DNA of 64,000 nt from an uncultured Clostridia bacterium (GCA_948472945.1 CAOKVX010000013.1:1-64000); one strand, 5' to 3'; counted from the first letter of the stretch, positions 26,717-36,606 are shown. Notes: generated from the sequence alone by a model not told the origin. A program made the numbers and translations.

Positions 26717-27684
26717 TTAATCACCTGCTTCTCCCTGAGCTTTTCCAACATATATTCCATAAGAACGTCGTCGTTCATTTTTTCTTTGTCAAGCCATATA
26801 ACATCTTTTTCGCGTTTGAACCATGTGAGCTGGCGTTTTGCAAAATGCCTTGTGTCACGCTTTAATATATATACCATTTCTTCATATGGGACGACGCCGT
26901 TTATATAGTCTATGACCTCCTTGTAGCCGAGCCCCTGCATGGACACCATATCCCTGCTGCATCCCGATTGTAAAAGTCCCCTGACTTCATCTACAAGCCC
27001 ATTTTTAAGCATGTTGTCAACACGCCGGTCTATTCTCTCGTACAAAGTTTTCCTGTCCATCGTAAGCACAAAATATGTATAATTATATGGAGAGGTTTTT
27101 TCAGACTCGGTTTCATTGTGTTTTGAAAACAATTCGCCTGTCGTCATACAGTATTCTATCGCCCTTATTACTCGTTTTGTATTGTTCGGGTGGATTTTTG
27201 CGGCGGCGGCGCTGTCAATTGAAACAAGCCTGTCATATAGGGCCTTGTTTCCTTTCTCTTTTGAATAACGTGAAAGCTCGCCGCGAAAACCTGTGTCAGA
27301 CTCATGTTCAGTAAATGAAATATCATTTAGCACGGCCTGTATATAAAAGCCCGTACCTCCGGCTAGTATTGGTATCTTTCCCCTTGTTGTTATGTCGTCT
27401 ATGCATTTTTTAGCCAGTTCCTTAAATATAGTGACGTTAAATTCATCACAAGGCTCAAGGATATCTATGAGGTGGTGTCTTATACCGCACATTTCATTTT
27501 CCTCAATCTTAGCTGTTCCTATATCCATACGCCTATACACCTGCATTGAATCCGCCGATATGATTTCGGCGTCAGTCCTTTTTGCGAGCGCTAACGAGAG
27601 AGCGGTTTTTCCGACCGCCGTAGGCCCCGCAAGGATAACTAACGGCTTTTTATAGTTGTCTTCCAAATCTTTTCTCCAATTCAT
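26713..27684 (-). CDS. miaA: tRNA dimethylallyltransferase
   Basis: 323 residues. It adds the isopentenyl group to A37 of tRNAs that read UNN codons. P-loop ILAGPTAVGKTALSLALAK near residue 17, then ISADSMQVYRRMDIGTAKI, and VLAGGTGFYIQAVL-like binding residues. It overlaps the end of mutL by 35 bases. The ATG at 27684 has no good ribosome site; a TTG at 27666 with GGAGA just before it may be the true start. Confidence 0.93.
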   Translation of the reverse strand: MNWRKDLEDNYKKPLVILAGPTAVGKTALSLALAKRTDAEIISADSMQVYRRMDIGTAKIEENEMCGIRHHLIDILEPCDEFNVTIFKELAKKCIDDITTRGKIPILAGGTGFYIQAVLNDISFTEHESDTGFRGELSRYSKEKGNKALYDRLVSIDSAAAAKIHPNNTKRVIRAIEYCMTTGELFSKHNETESEKTSPYNYTYFVLTMDRKTLYERIDRRVDNMLKNGLVDEVRGLLQSGCSRDMVSMQGLGYKEVIDYINGVVPYEEMVYILKRDTRHFAKRQLTWFKREKDVIWLDKEKMNDDVLMEYMLEKLREKQVIK

Positions 27685-29530
27685 TTTTTGTAATTCTAAT
27701 CATAGTAGGTCTTCCGTGCGGGCAGTTAAACGGATTTTCAAGCCCAAACAAATCATTAATAAGGCTTTCAGCCTCGGCAGCAGTTACCGCGCGCCCGCCC
27801 TTGACCGCCGCCTTACATGACATTGAGGCAATTTTATCAAGAAAAACTGTCTGTGAGCTGCCCCCCTCAGTCTCTTTCCGCAGCGACACGATTAGGTCGG
27901 AAAGCGCTTCCTTTGATGCTATGCCCGGCAAATCGGCCGGAACGGAGCTTACTGCATATTCGTTGCCGCCAAAAGGCTCTACCTCAAATCCCGCATCGGC
28001 TAATATGTTTTTGTTGTTTTTGACAAGCTCGGCCTCAACGGCGTCAAGCGTTATTATTATCGGAGGACTGACCTGCTGCATCATTACTTCATGGCTCTGC
28101 ATTTTTCCGGCTAGACGTTCATATAACACCTTTTCGTGTGCGGCATGCTGGTCCATTATATACATTTCATCGTGATACTGGACAATCCAATAGGTTGAAA
28201 AAACACATCCAATAATCCGATAATCCTTTGATGTCTCATACTGCATTTCCTTTCGCTCAAAAAGGCTCATCTGCATATTTTCAGCATTTTCTTTTATATT
28301 TAAATTGTCTTTTTTATTTGCATTGTCTTTTATATATTCATTTTGGTGCGCTTCACTGTGAGAGGTTATTTTAGAGTCTGCCCCGTAAGACATGTTCTTA
28401 ATCCTGTTTTTTTCAAACGGCTCAGGTATGCGCATGTTTCCATTGCTGTTTTCACGGAATTTATTTTCAGTATTATAGTTTTCATTCGGAATATCTTTTT
28501 TTGTCCGCCCGCGCGGCTGCAGGTTCTGTTCAGGTATTACGTCTGTTTTCCTTAGAGTTTCTTTTATTTCCCTGCACAGGACCGAGTAGATTCTTTCTCC
28601 CTCGCTGAAACGCACCTCCATCTTAGACGGGTGGACGTTTACGTCTATTTTATTGCTGTCCGCGTCAAATAAAAGTACGCAGAACGGATATTTGTGCGAC
28701 ATATGGAATCCGTTGTAACCTTCCTCCAATGCCCTGTATATAATAGGGCTTTTTACATATCTGCCGTTTACAAAATAATTCATAAATGTCCTGTTACCCT
28801 TTGAAATTACCGGTTTTCCTATAAAACCGGTAACATTTATGTATTCGTTTTTAAGTGAAAACGGTACTATGTTGGCGGTTATGTCCCTGCCGTATATCTG
28901 ATATATCACGTCCTTTAATTTTCCGTTTCCGTTTGTCTGGAATTTTAATTTCCCGTTGTATATGTATCTGAACGATATGTAGGGATGCGACATCGCAAGC
29001 TTTTCTATAAGGTCGCTTATATAGCTTCCCTCGGTCGTAGGCGACTTTAGAAATTTCCTGCGGGCCGGTGTATTATAAAACAGATTTTTTACTACGAATG
29101 TTGTTCCGTCCGGACATCCCACTTCTTTTTTGGAGACCTCCACACTTCCGTTGACCTCGTACCTTATTCCGGTCATCTGGGAGGCCGTTTTAGATATGCA
29201 TTCGACCTGCGAGACGGAGGCGATGCTGGCAAGAGCTTCACCGCGAAATCCCAGGCTGCTGAGTGTGTCAAGGTCTTCTATTCCGTTTATTTTGCTCGTC
29301 GCATGCCTGCAAAACGCTTTTTCAATCTCAGCTTCCGCAATTCCGCCGCCATTATCGGTGATGCGCATCAAATCAAGCCCCCCGTTTTTAATTTCAACGG
29401 TTATGGAGGACGCTTCCGCATCTATTGAGTTCTCGACAAGCTCCTTTATTACGGCCATAGGCTTTTCAACAACTTCTCCTGCCGCAATTTTATTGACTGT
29501 AATATCATCAAGTATGTTGATTGACGCCAT
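27650..29530 (-). CDS. mutL: DNA mismatch repair protein MutL, endonuclease type
   Basis: 626 residues. N-terminal GHKL ATPase: VENSIDAEASSI, ITDNGGGI and LGFRGEALASIASV. A low-complexity Asn/Glu/Lys linker covers about 340-420. The C-terminal domain keeps the metal-dependent nicking motif DQHAAHEKVLYE (DQHAx2Ex4E) near residue 470 and CPHGRPTMI near the end. So, as in other bacteria without MutH, MutL should make the strand nick. Its last base overlaps the mutS stop region end to end. Confidence 0.95.
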   Translation of the reverse strand: MASINILDDITVNKIAAGEVVEKPMAVIKELVENSIDAEASSITVEIKNGGLDLMRITDNGGGIAEAEIEKAFCRHATSKINGIEDLDTLSSLGFRGEALASIASVSQVECISKTASQMTGIRYEVNGSVEVSKKEVGCPDGTTFVVKNLFYNTPARRKFLKSPTTEGSYISDLIEKLAMSHPYISFRYIYNGKLKFQTNGNGKLKDVIYQIYGRDITANIVPFSLKNEYINVTGFIGKPVISKGNRTFMNYFVNGRYVKSPIIYRALEEGYNGFHMSHKYPFCVLLFDADSNKIDVNVHPSKMEVRFSEGERIYSVLCREIKETLRKTDVIPEQNLQPRGRTKKDIPNENYNTENKFRENSNGNMRIPEPFEKNRIKNMSYGADSKITSHSEAHQNEYIKDNANKKDNLNIKENAENMQMSLFERKEMQYETSKDYRIIGCVFSTYWIVQYHDEMYIMDQHAAHEKVLYERLAGKMQSHEVMMQQVSPPIIITLDAVEAELVKNNKNILADAGFEVEPFGGNEYAVSSVPADLPGIASKEALSDLIVSLRKETEGGSSQTVFLDKIASMSCKAAVKGGRAVTAAEAESLINDLFGLENPFNCPHGRPTMIRITKNELEKRFGRQL

Positions 29531-32184
29531 CAGAATTTCTCCTTCATAATTTTCTGGTATTTGTGTAAAAGATTCAGGGCGTCCATCGGTGTGGTTTCAT
29601 TTAAATCCATGTCATGAATCTCCAGTATTATGTCGTCAAAGCCCTCCGTCTTGTTCATTATGTCAAAAATTGATATCTGGCTTACCGCCCCGCTCATCTC
29701 CTCTTTTTTTACGGGTTTTTCCGTAGTCTGTTCAAGAAGCGCGCGAGTCTTTTTGCTCAAATCGTTGGCTGACAGATGCGCTACAAGCTCCTTTGCCCTT
29801 GACAGAACCGGCTCCGGTACGCCTGCGAGCCTGGCTACCTGTATGCCGTAGCTTTTGTCGGCCCCGCCTTTTACAATTTTTCTAAGAAACACTATATCGT
29901 CGCCCTGTTCTTTTACGGCGATACAATAGTTGTTCACTCCGGGGATTTTTCCTTCAAGCTCGGTAAGCTCATGGTAGTGTGTTGCAAATAATGTTTTTGC
30001 ACCCTTAGCGCTGCTGTTACATATGTATTCAACTACGGCCCAGGCAATTGCAAGTCCATCGAACGTGCTTGTTCCGCGGCCTATCTCGTCAAGTATGATA
30101 AGGCTTTTTGAAGTGGCGTTTCTAAGTATGTTTGCAACCTCTGTCATCTCAACCATAAACGTGCTTTGTCCGCTTGCAAGGTCATCCGACGCCCCTACCC
30201 TTGTAAATATTCTGTCGCATACGCATATGTCTGCGCCGGACGCCGGAACAAATGAGCCAATCTGCGCCATAAGCACAATAAGGGCTGTTTGCCGCATATA
30301 TGTGGATTTACCGGCCATGTTCGGTCCCGTGATAATCGAAAGTCTGTTATTTTTGTTGTCAAGTACGGTATCATTTTCTATAAAAAGCGACCCCGCTATC
30401 ATTTTTTCTATCACGGGATGTCTGCCGTCTTTAATGTTGATTACGCCGTCATTGTTAATATTGGGACGCACATAGCTGTTTTCATAAGCCACGGCCGCAA
30501 GTGAGGCAAGCATATCAACTGCGGCGATAACTTTTGCTACGGACTGTATCCGTTCCATATGTTCAAATATTTTTTCGCGCAGCTCGCAGAACAAATCGTA
30601 TTCGAGCGAATATAATCTGTCCTCGGCTCCCAGTATCGTATCTTCAAGTTCTTTTAATTCATCGGTACTGTATCTTTCAGAGCCTGCTAGAGTCTGTTTT
30701 CTTACCCATTCCTTTGGAACAAGCTCCTTGTACGAATTTGTAACTTCAAGGTAATAGCCAAAAATTTTGTTATATTTTATTTTTAAGTTTTTTATGCCTG
30801 TGCGCTGTCTTTCTTTTTCCTCAAGTTCTGCAAGCCACGTCTTTCCATCGGTTTTTGCGGCGCGAAGTTTGTCAACTTCAGCATTGCAGCCGTCCCTTAT
30901 AATATTTCCTTCCCTGATATTTATAGGAGGCTCAGGGCATATACACTCGTCAATCCATGAAAATATATCGTCGAGAGTGTCAAGCCTATCATTGTATATG
31001 CATAACATTTCGCTCTTAAACAGCGACAGAACGCTATTTATGTTCGGTAACATGCCGAGCGAACTTTTAAGAGCAATAAAATCCCTTGGATTGGCGCTTC
31101 GGTAACTGATTTTTGTGATTAGCCTTTCAAGGTCATATATGGGTGACAGATATTCCCTAAGCTCCTCTCTTGCTATCATCTCGTCGGCGAGCTCAGATAC
31201 TGCGTCAAGGCGCGTGTTGATGGCCTTGTCGTTCACTAACGGTTGTTCCACCGCCGTCCTTAAGCATCTTGCCCCCATTGCAGTCTTAGTCTTGTCAAGC
31301 ACCCACAGCAGGGAGCCCCTTTTATTTTTTTCGCGCATCGTTTCGGTAAGTTCAAGATTACGTCTTGTTGACCTGTCTATGAACATATAGTCGGAAGAAA
31401 CGTATGTCTTTATTTGATTGATGTGGGAGAGCGCAATCTTCTGCGTCTCAATAAGATATTGCAGCGCCGATCCGGCTGCGTTCATACCAACCGTATATGA
31501 GTCAAGTCCCAGCCCCTGAAGTGACGATGTGCCAAAATGCTCAAGCAGGCATTTCCTGCAGGTATCGTCGTCCGCATACCAGTTTGGTATCGACGATACC
31601 GATATGCCCAGCCTGCCACGCAAATCCTCTATATCTATTCCGGCCATCATGAATGAGTCGTTGCATATAATTTCGGACGGGCTGTATTTGTTAATCTCAT
31701 CGAGGACTTTTGCGGCGGAGTTGACCTCGGTCACATAAAAATCGCCCGTTGAGACGTCCGCGGCAGCCACTCCAAAGTCGTTTCCGAGACATATGACGGA
31801 CATGAGGTAATTATTTTTTCCATCCTCAAGCGAAGTCTGGTTTGTGTTTGTTCCGGGAGTTACAATCCTGACTACCTCGCGCTTTACAAGTCCCTTAGCA
31901 AACTTAGGGTCCTCCACCTGTTCGCATATCGCCACTTTGTAACCCTTGTTAACAAGCCTGTCAAGATATCCGTCGACAGAATGAAACGGGACACCACACA
32001 TGGGTGCCCGTTCTTCCAGTCCGCAGCTTTTTCCGGTCAGCGTCAGTTCAAGTTCCTTTGAGCATGTAACCGCATCTTCAAAAAACATTTCGTAGAAGTC
32101 TCCAAGCCGGTAAAATAATATGCAGTCAGAGTATTTTTTCTTTGTCTCAAGATATTGTGCCATCATTGGTGTTAAAGCAGACAT
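29530..32184 (-). CDS. mutS: DNA mismatch recognition protein MutS
   Basis: 884 residues, full length. The mismatch-reading loop with Phe and Glu is in FYRLGDFYEMFFEDA near residue 26. The ATPase domain has GPNMAGKSTYMRQTALIVL near 620, SLIILDEIGRGTSTFDGLAI (Walker B/D loop) and LFATHYHEL. It pairs with MutL in post-replicative repair. AAGGAGATAATATA precedes the start. Confidence 0.96.
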   Translation of the reverse strand: MSALTPMMAQYLETKKKYSDCILFYRLGDFYEMFFEDAVTCSKELELTLTGKSCGLEERAPMCGVPFHSVDGYLDRLVNKGYKVAICEQVEDPKFAKGLVKREVVRIVTPGTNTNQTSLEDGKNNYLMSVICLGNDFGVAAADVSTGDFYVTEVNSAAKVLDEINKYSPSEIICNDSFMMAGIDIEDLRGRLGISVSSIPNWYADDDTCRKCLLEHFGTSSLQGLGLDSYTVGMNAAGSALQYLIETQKIALSHINQIKTYVSSDYMFIDRSTRRNLELTETMREKNKRGSLLWVLDKTKTAMGARCLRTAVEQPLVNDKAINTRLDAVSELADEMIAREELREYLSPIYDLERLITKISYRSANPRDFIALKSSLGMLPNINSVLSLFKSEMLCIYNDRLDTLDDIFSWIDECICPEPPINIREGNIIRDGCNAEVDKLRAAKTDGKTWLAELEEKERQRTGIKNLKIKYNKIFGYYLEVTNSYKELVPKEWVRKQTLAGSERYSTDELKELEDTILGAEDRLYSLEYDLFCELREKIFEHMERIQSVAKVIAAVDMLASLAAVAYENSYVRPNINNDGVINIKDGRHPVIEKMIAGSLFIENDTVLDNKNNRLSIITGPNMAGKSTYMRQTALIVLMAQIGSFVPASGADICVCDRIFTRVGASDDLASGQSTFMVEMTEVANILRNATSKSLIILDEIGRGTSTFDGLAIAWAVVEYICNSSAKGAKTLFATHYHELTELEGKIPGVNNYCIAVKEQGDDIVFLRKIVKGGADKSYGIQVARLAGVPEPVLSRAKELVAHLSANDLSKKTRALLEQTTEKPVKKEEMSGAVSQISIFDIMNKTEGFDDIILEIHDMDLNETTPMDALNLLHKYQKIMKEKF

Positions 32185-32208
32185 TATATTATCTCCTTGT
32201 AAATTAAA

Positions 32209-33042
32209 TCATACGCCGTCAGGTTTGGAAGTATTGGAAAGCGTATCTTGGTAATTGTCACTGTCGGTTCCCGTCAAATTGTCTGACGCAGGAGGAACAG
32301 ACGTTGCTTTGACATCATCTTCAGGCTCAGACGTATCTGCGCGCTCATCTTCATTTTCATCCGGTTTCTTTGTAGCTTTCGGTTTTGATGTTTTTGCAGG
32401 TTTCTCAGTTTTTGCAGGGGCCTTAGTTGACTTAGGGTTCTTTTTGTCAGTTGAGGGCTCTGATGTATGCGGGGCCGCAGTTTTGCTGTCAGACGGCTTT
32501 GTTGTCAAAAATTCAGACTTAATATATGCCGTATCGCCTTTATAATTAATTTTTGACCATCCGTTTGACAGGCTTTCTATTCTCTCGACAGACGTTCCCG
32601 CAGATATTTTTCCGAGACTCTCCGATGATGACGAGGCATCTTTTCGCACGTTGACAGTTGTTGTAGCGTATACAGTATCAGACGAAGATGAAGTATCTTT
32701 TCTGTCGTCATCTTTATTGTTGTCATCCTTATCATTGTCGCCATCTATGTCGTATTCATCAGCTTTATCGTTACCGTCGTCTGTATTGTCCGGATCATTT
32801 TCATCAATACCGCTTTCAGGCGTCGCACTTGGCGTAGGCTGCGGAGACGGGCTGGCAGATACCGCAGGCGTTTCGGTTGCCTTACTTTTTTCAGTTTCGT
32901 CATTCATTTTGCCTGTAAAATGTACTACTCCAAAAATCAGGGCAATTACAACTGCCAAAATTATAATTCCGCTCCACAATGCTATAAAAAAATCATATCT
33001 GAAATCCTTATCGTTTTTTAGCCGACCAAATATATTATTCAT
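32209..33042 (-). CDS. Membrane-anchored SH3-domain protein with low-complexity linkers
   Basis: 277 residues. One membrane segment at about 18-42, then a Pro/Ser/Thr stretch and an Asp/Asn-rich acidic linker (about 50-120). A bacterial SH3 domain follows (about 125-182: TTTVNVRKDASSSSESLGKI, then VERIESLSNGWSKINY). The C-terminal tail (185-277) is rich in Lys, Pro, Thr and Ser. It looks like an envelope-bound adaptor; its function is not known. It lies 24 bases before mutS and may be co-transcribed, facing lexA head to head. Confidence 0.75.
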   Translation of the reverse strand: MNNIFGRLKNDKDFRYDFFIALWSGIIILAVVIALIFGVVHFTGKMNDETEKSKATETPAVSASPSPQPTPSATPESGIDENDPDNTDDGNDKADEYDIDGDNDKDDNNKDDDRKDTSSSSDTVYATTTVNVRKDASSSSESLGKISAGTSVERIESLSNGWSKINYKGDTAYIKSEFLTTKPSDSKTAAPHTSEPSTDKKNPKSTKAPAKTEKPAKTSKPKATKKPDENEDERADTSEPEDDVKATSVPPASDNLTGTDSDNYQDTLSNTSKPDGV

Positions 33043-33144
33043 TCTATTTTGCTCCCTCTCTAAGTAAATATTATTTAATATATAGTCAAACGCTGTCTAA
33101 GCAATTATTTTTCATTATACTCATTTTAACTGATATTGTCTACA

Positions 33145-33183
33145 GAACATTCGTTTGACACATATGTTTGTATGTGTTATACT
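33145..33183 (+). promoter_or_regulatory. lexA promoter with LexA (SOS) boxes
   Basis: TTGACA (33155-33160), 17-base spacer, TATACT (33178-33183). GAACATTCGTTT (33145-33156) overlaps the -35 box and matches the Firmicutes LexA box GAACNNNNGTTC at 11 of 12 positions counted loosely. A weaker copy, ACACATATGTTT (33158-33169), lies in the spacer. This fits autorepression by LexA. Confidence 0.8.
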
Positions 33184-33216
33184 GTAAACAATTTAATTAA
33201 TTGAAAGGATGATTTT

Positions 33217-33831
33217 ATGGGTAACGGACGTATAAGTGATAAGCAGCGGCAGATACTTGAATATATCAAATCAGAAATTTTAGATAAAGGATACCCGCCG
33301 GCAGTGAGGGAGATTTGTAAGGCGGTGAACCTTAAGTCTACGTCTTCTGTTCATGCCCACCTTGAAACCCTGGAAAAGAACGGATATATCCGCAGAGACC
33401 CTACCAAGCCAAGGGCAATAGAAATTATTGACGACGAATTTAATCTCACCAGAAGGGACATGGTCAATGTTCCGATAATTGGTACAATCACGGCCGGAGC
33501 CCCTATACTTGCAACGGAAAACATCGAAGGTTACTTCCCGCTTCTCTCTGAAAATCTCCCTTCTGGAGATGTGTTCATGCTACACATAAAAGGTGAAAGC
33601 ATGGTTAACGCCGGCATTCTCGATGGAGACAGCGTTGTCATAAAACGCCAGAATACCGCGAATAACGGTGAGATTGTAGCTGCGCTCATCGAAGATTCTG
33701 CTACAATCAAGACATTTTACAAGGAAGACGGGCACATAAGACTTCAGCCAGAGAATGACACAATGGACCCTATTATTGTTGACGATTGTGTTATTCTTGG
33801 AAAGCTTGTCGCATTATACAGAAATTATTAA
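33217..33831 (+). CDS. lexA: SOS repressor LexA
   Basis: 204 residues. N-terminal winged helix (KQRQILEYIKSEILDKGYPP, then STSSVHAHLETLEKNGYI). The self-cleavage site Ala-Gly is in GTITAGAPILATENI near residue 88. The Ser of the Ser-Lys dyad is in GESMVNAGI near 128 and the Lys in DSATIKTFYK near 166. RecA filament triggers cleavage and opens the SOS genes. The ribosome site is GAAAGGATG before the ATG. Confidence 0.96.
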   Translation: MGNGRISDKQRQILEYIKSEILDKGYPPAVREICKAVNLKSTSSVHAHLETLEKNGYIRRDPTKPRAIEIIDDEFNLTRRDMVNVPIIGTITAGAPILATENIEGYFPLLSENLPSGDVFMLHIKGESMVNAGILDGDSVVIKRQNTANNGEIVAALIEDSATIKTFYKEDGHIRLQPENDTMDPIIVDDCVILGKLVALYRNY

Positions 33832-33876
33832 GTTTACTCAACAGGCAGTTAATTTACAGTAATTAAGCGGAAAATG

Positions 33877-33930
33877 AAAGCAAGAGATTAGGGCGTCAGT
33901 ACCACACTATTTATTAACCTCTTGCTTTTT
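33877..33930 (+). terminator. Terminator after lexA
   Basis: AAAGCAAGAG (33877-33886) pairs with CTCTTGCTTT (33919-33928), followed by T residues on the plus strand. The loop is long (32 bases). Confidence 0.6.
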
Positions 33931-34003
33931 GCAGGCTTACTCTGTGCAAACATATCCGATAAGGCTATTGTACAGAACTTAAACTAAAGGTATAGATAAA
34001 CGT

Positions 34004-34048
34004 AAAGCTGAGACTATGGCAGATTAAAACCATAGTCTCAGCTTTTTT
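34004..34048 (+). terminator. Strong intrinsic terminator
   Basis: AAAGCTGAGACTATGG (34004-34019) pairs perfectly with CCATAGTCTCAGCTTT (34030-34045), then TTT on the plus strand. It is a second stop for lexA transcription and also closes the minus-strand pseudogene region. Confidence 0.8.
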
Positions 34049-34096
34049 GTAAAACAAGTTTCTATGGACAAAACCACTCCTTTTATTGCAGATACT

Positions 34097-34986
34097 AACC
34101 TCTGCAATTTCACGGTTGAGTTCATTATCCTCCACCAAAAGAATCCTCTTTCCGCTGTAATCTGTCTGTGTCCATACGGCTCCTGTATCTGACAGATTTA
34201 AGTCACCGATATTGTTTGCAGCCAGCAATGCCGACTTTAAGACCGACATAAATAACGGTTTGGCGCAAAATGCGTTAACACCCGCCTCTTTTGCCTCTTT
34301 TTCAATATCGGACCAGTCGTAGGCGGTAAGCACTATAATCGAAGCATCTTTCCCTACAACACTGCGTATTCTTCTTGCAGTTTCAATTCCACTGGTATCA
34401 TGCATCTACCAGTCAATAATATATGTATGGTAAAGGTCCCCCTCCTCATATGCGGATTTGGCACGATATACGGCCTCCCTGCCGGAAGTGGTCCATTCAG
34501 AGCGAAGTCCTATGTTTTTCAACATTTTACTAACGCTGTCACAGACATGAAAATCATAGTCCACGACTAAAGAACGCAAACCCTCAAGTTCCTTAATATG
34601 TTCTTCGGTTTTTTCTATATCTTGAAGCTGCAGTGGAATTTTAATCGTAAAAGTACTTCCTTTTCCCACTTCACTTTCTACGGTAATTTCTCCTCCCATC
34701 ATATCTACAATGTTCTTAGTTATAGGCATGCCAAGGCCGGCATCCTGTATACCGCTTCTTGTTGCGGTTGATTCACGCTCAAAAGACTCAAAAATATGCT
34801 TGACAAACTCCTGCGACATGCTATGCGGTCTACCATCTGTCTGGCACAGTCCTCCGCATACACTCTGTTTTGTTCCTGAATTCGCTCCTTGTTCTGCGAC
34901 GTATATATGTAAAATAAAACTATCACTGTTATCATGAAAATAATTGCATATATAACCGGCTGCCATGTTTTGGTGTGTTGTTTCAT
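34097..34986 (-). pseudogene. Decayed hybrid histidine kinase/response regulator
   Basis: Remains of a membrane sensor kinase. The N-terminus (from 34986, MKQHTKTWQPVIYAIIFMIT, membrane segment) breaks off near 34820 and the reading frame shifts straight into the end of an HATPase domain (FVKHIFESFERES, DAGLGMPITKNIVDMMGG, VGKGSTFTIKIPL). The sensor, HisKA and first half of the ATPase are gone. A receiver domain follows, cut by an in-frame TAG at 34406-34408 (IIDW, stop, MHDTSGIETA), where related proteins have a Lys codon. A second receiver starts (RILLVEDNELNREIAEV) and is lost at 34097. So there is a deletion, a frameshift, a nonsense codon and a truncation. Confidence 0.85.
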
Positions 34987-35143
34987 TGAATTCGGCACCA
35001 TATTTGTCAGGTTTAAAAATTGGCAATCTATGTCCTATTTATGTTGTTTATAGACATGAACAAAAACCGTATTAATTGGTAATTTATCACTCTATTTAAA
35101 AATATAATAATACCATTTTTATGGCAAGTATATTATATCGATG

Positions 35144-35515
35144 TTACATACTCAAACTTAATACTGCAATCAAGCCATAGAATATTGATAACACACCAAT
35201 AATAATACCAATTACTGCAAGCGCCTTTCCGTTTTCATTTCTATGCGTGCAGTTTGTAAGGCCAATGACAGATAATATTGTTCCGGCTATACCTACAAGA
35301 CCCCAAAAGTTAAGAATAAGCGAGATACAGGATACTACCAAACCGACAATGCACATAGTGTTGTAGGGCACTTTTTGTATCGCTGATTGATTAGATGAAT
35401 TAACGTAACCTCCTAAGTTAGATACAGGCATATTCACTCTCTGCTGCGCTGCCCCGCATTCAGGACAAAATGCAGAACCATTTTGGATCTCTTTACCACA
35501 TGTTGTACAAAACAT
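35144..35515 (-). CDS. Zinc-ribbon membrane protein (DUF4190-like)
   Basis: 123 residues. An N-terminal zinc ribbon, CTTCGKEIQNGSAFCPECG (residues 3-21), is joined by a short linker to two membrane segments (about 53-80 and 97-120) with the Gly-rich DUF4190-like pattern GLVGIAGTILSVIGL and ALAVIGIIIGVLSI. Function unknown. It lies 23 bases after a second zinc-ribbon gene with the same start (MFC..CG), suggesting a pair from duplication and domain swap. Moderately sure it is expressed; it has a site GAGGAGATAG before the ATG. Confidence 0.75.
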   Translation of the reverse strand: MFCTTCGKEIQNGSAFCPECGAAQQRVNMPVSNLGGYVNSSNQSAIQKVPYNTMCIVGLVVSCISLILNFWGLVGIAGTILSVIGLTNCTHRNENGKALAVIGIIIGVLSIFYGLIAVLSLSM

Positions 35516-35538
35516 AACTATCTCCTCCTCTGTCCTCT

Positions 35539-35910
35539 CTATTTTACTTCAATGCTACCCGTCAATCTATTCCACTTAATATTTAAAGTGACATTATCGG
35601 TAACATTGATATTTACAATTTTGTTGCGGATGCTACATGAAAATGCAATACTATGTGTCCCTGCCGAAATAGGAATGTTCAGCGTTTCTCCATTATCAAT
35701 TTTGTACTCAGCGCCTCTGTCAACAACCATTTTAATTGACGGATTTACAGCAAACCACTGCTTAGCCGTGTTTACTGTCAGTGTAAAACCTCCATTGTAG
35801 ATTTGGGTTAGCTCAACGGCGCCATTAATAGTTTGATTTACCGGTTGGCCGCACTTTGAACAGAATTTTGACTGTTTATCAATTTCGCTGCCGCATTTAC
35901 TGCAAAACAT
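35539..35910 (-). CDS. Zinc-ribbon protein with a beta-rich domain
   Basis: 123 residues. Zinc ribbon CSKCGSEIDKQSKFCSKCG at residues 3-21, then a beta-rich domain (about 33-123) with no membrane segment and a PEGA-like look (MVVDRGAEYKIDNGETLNIP, then AGTHSIAFSC). Function unknown. GGGGGAGATAA lies before the ATG. It is the first gene of a two-gene unit with the DUF4190-like neighbour. Confidence 0.7.
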   Translation of the reverse strand: MFCSKCGSEIDKQSKFCSKCGQPVNQTINGAVELTQIYNGGFTLTVNTAKQWFAVNPSIKMVVDRGAEYKIDNGETLNIPISAGTHSIAFSCSIRNKIVNINVTDNVTLNIKWNRLTGSIEVK

Positions 35911-36122
35911 ATTTATCTCCCCCTCTACTGCCTTTATGTTGTCAGAGCTGTTATATTTTAGTTATATTAAATTTACCCACATAAAAGCGCAAACTTCACT
36001 ACAACAATTATACTACTTCTTTTATAAAAATGATAGACACTTTTAAAAACTTTATATTGACCTTTTTATCCATAATCGAATTGTGAGTTGCAATTGATTA
36101 TACTGGTCAAAATATATAATAC

Positions 36123-36159
36123 AAAACGCCGCAAAACAAGTAATTTTTATGCGGCGTTT
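36123..36159. terminator. Bidirectional terminator at the end of the rplU-rsfS operon
   Basis: AAACGCCGC (36124-36132) pairs with GCGGCGTTT (36151-36159), followed by CTTTTTT on the plus strand and TTGTATT on the minus strand. It lies 15 bases after the rsfS stop. Confidence 0.8.
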
Positions 36160-36173
36160 CTTTTTTGATTGTT

Positions 36174-36536
36174 TTACTGCTGTTCATAAGATTTTATCTC
36201 ACAATCCCCCCAGATGTGTTCTAAGTTATAAAAATCCCTGTCCTCTCTGGAAAATATGTGGACGATTACGTCTCCGTAATCCATAAGAATCCATGAATTG
36301 TTCTTTATGCCCTCGATATTTTTGTGGTCGAAGCCCGCCTTAGAGAGAGCCTCCTCTACTCCGTCTACCATTGCAGTTATCTGCGAAGGATTATTTCCAT
36401 GTGCCACAACAAAATAATCGGCAATCACGGACACTTCACCTACACTTATAATTTTAACGTCTCCCGCCTTTTTTTCAGTAAGCGCTTTACAGGCCTCATT
36501 TACCATAATGTCGATATCTTTCAAAGTATTGCTCAT
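36174..36536 (-). CDS. rsfS: Ribosomal silencing factor RsfS
   Basis: 120 residues, single RsfS/Iojap domain: DYFVVAHGNNPSQITAMVDG, EGIKNNSWILMDYGDVIVHIF-like residues and RDFYNLEHIWGD near the end. It binds ribosomal protein L14 and blocks subunit joining when nutrients run low. It closes the operon after yqeK and nadD, the usual Firmicutes order. Confidence 0.94.
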   Translation of the reverse strand: MSNTLKDIDIMVNEACKALTEKKAGDVKIISVGEVSVIADYFVVAHGNNPSQITAMVDGVEEALSKAGFDHKNIEGIKNNSWILMDYGDVIVHIFSREDRDFYNLEHIWGDCEIKSYEQQ

Positions 36537-36606
36537 ATCCCTGCCTCCTCTGCTAATTCATTATTTTAAGACATTCCGATGAATTTGATATATTTATGTC
36601 TATTAG

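Noticed and set aside
33965-34096. Coding continuation of the receiver-domain frame
   Set aside because: This part reads through the strong terminator at 34004-34048 and has no receiver-domain similarity.
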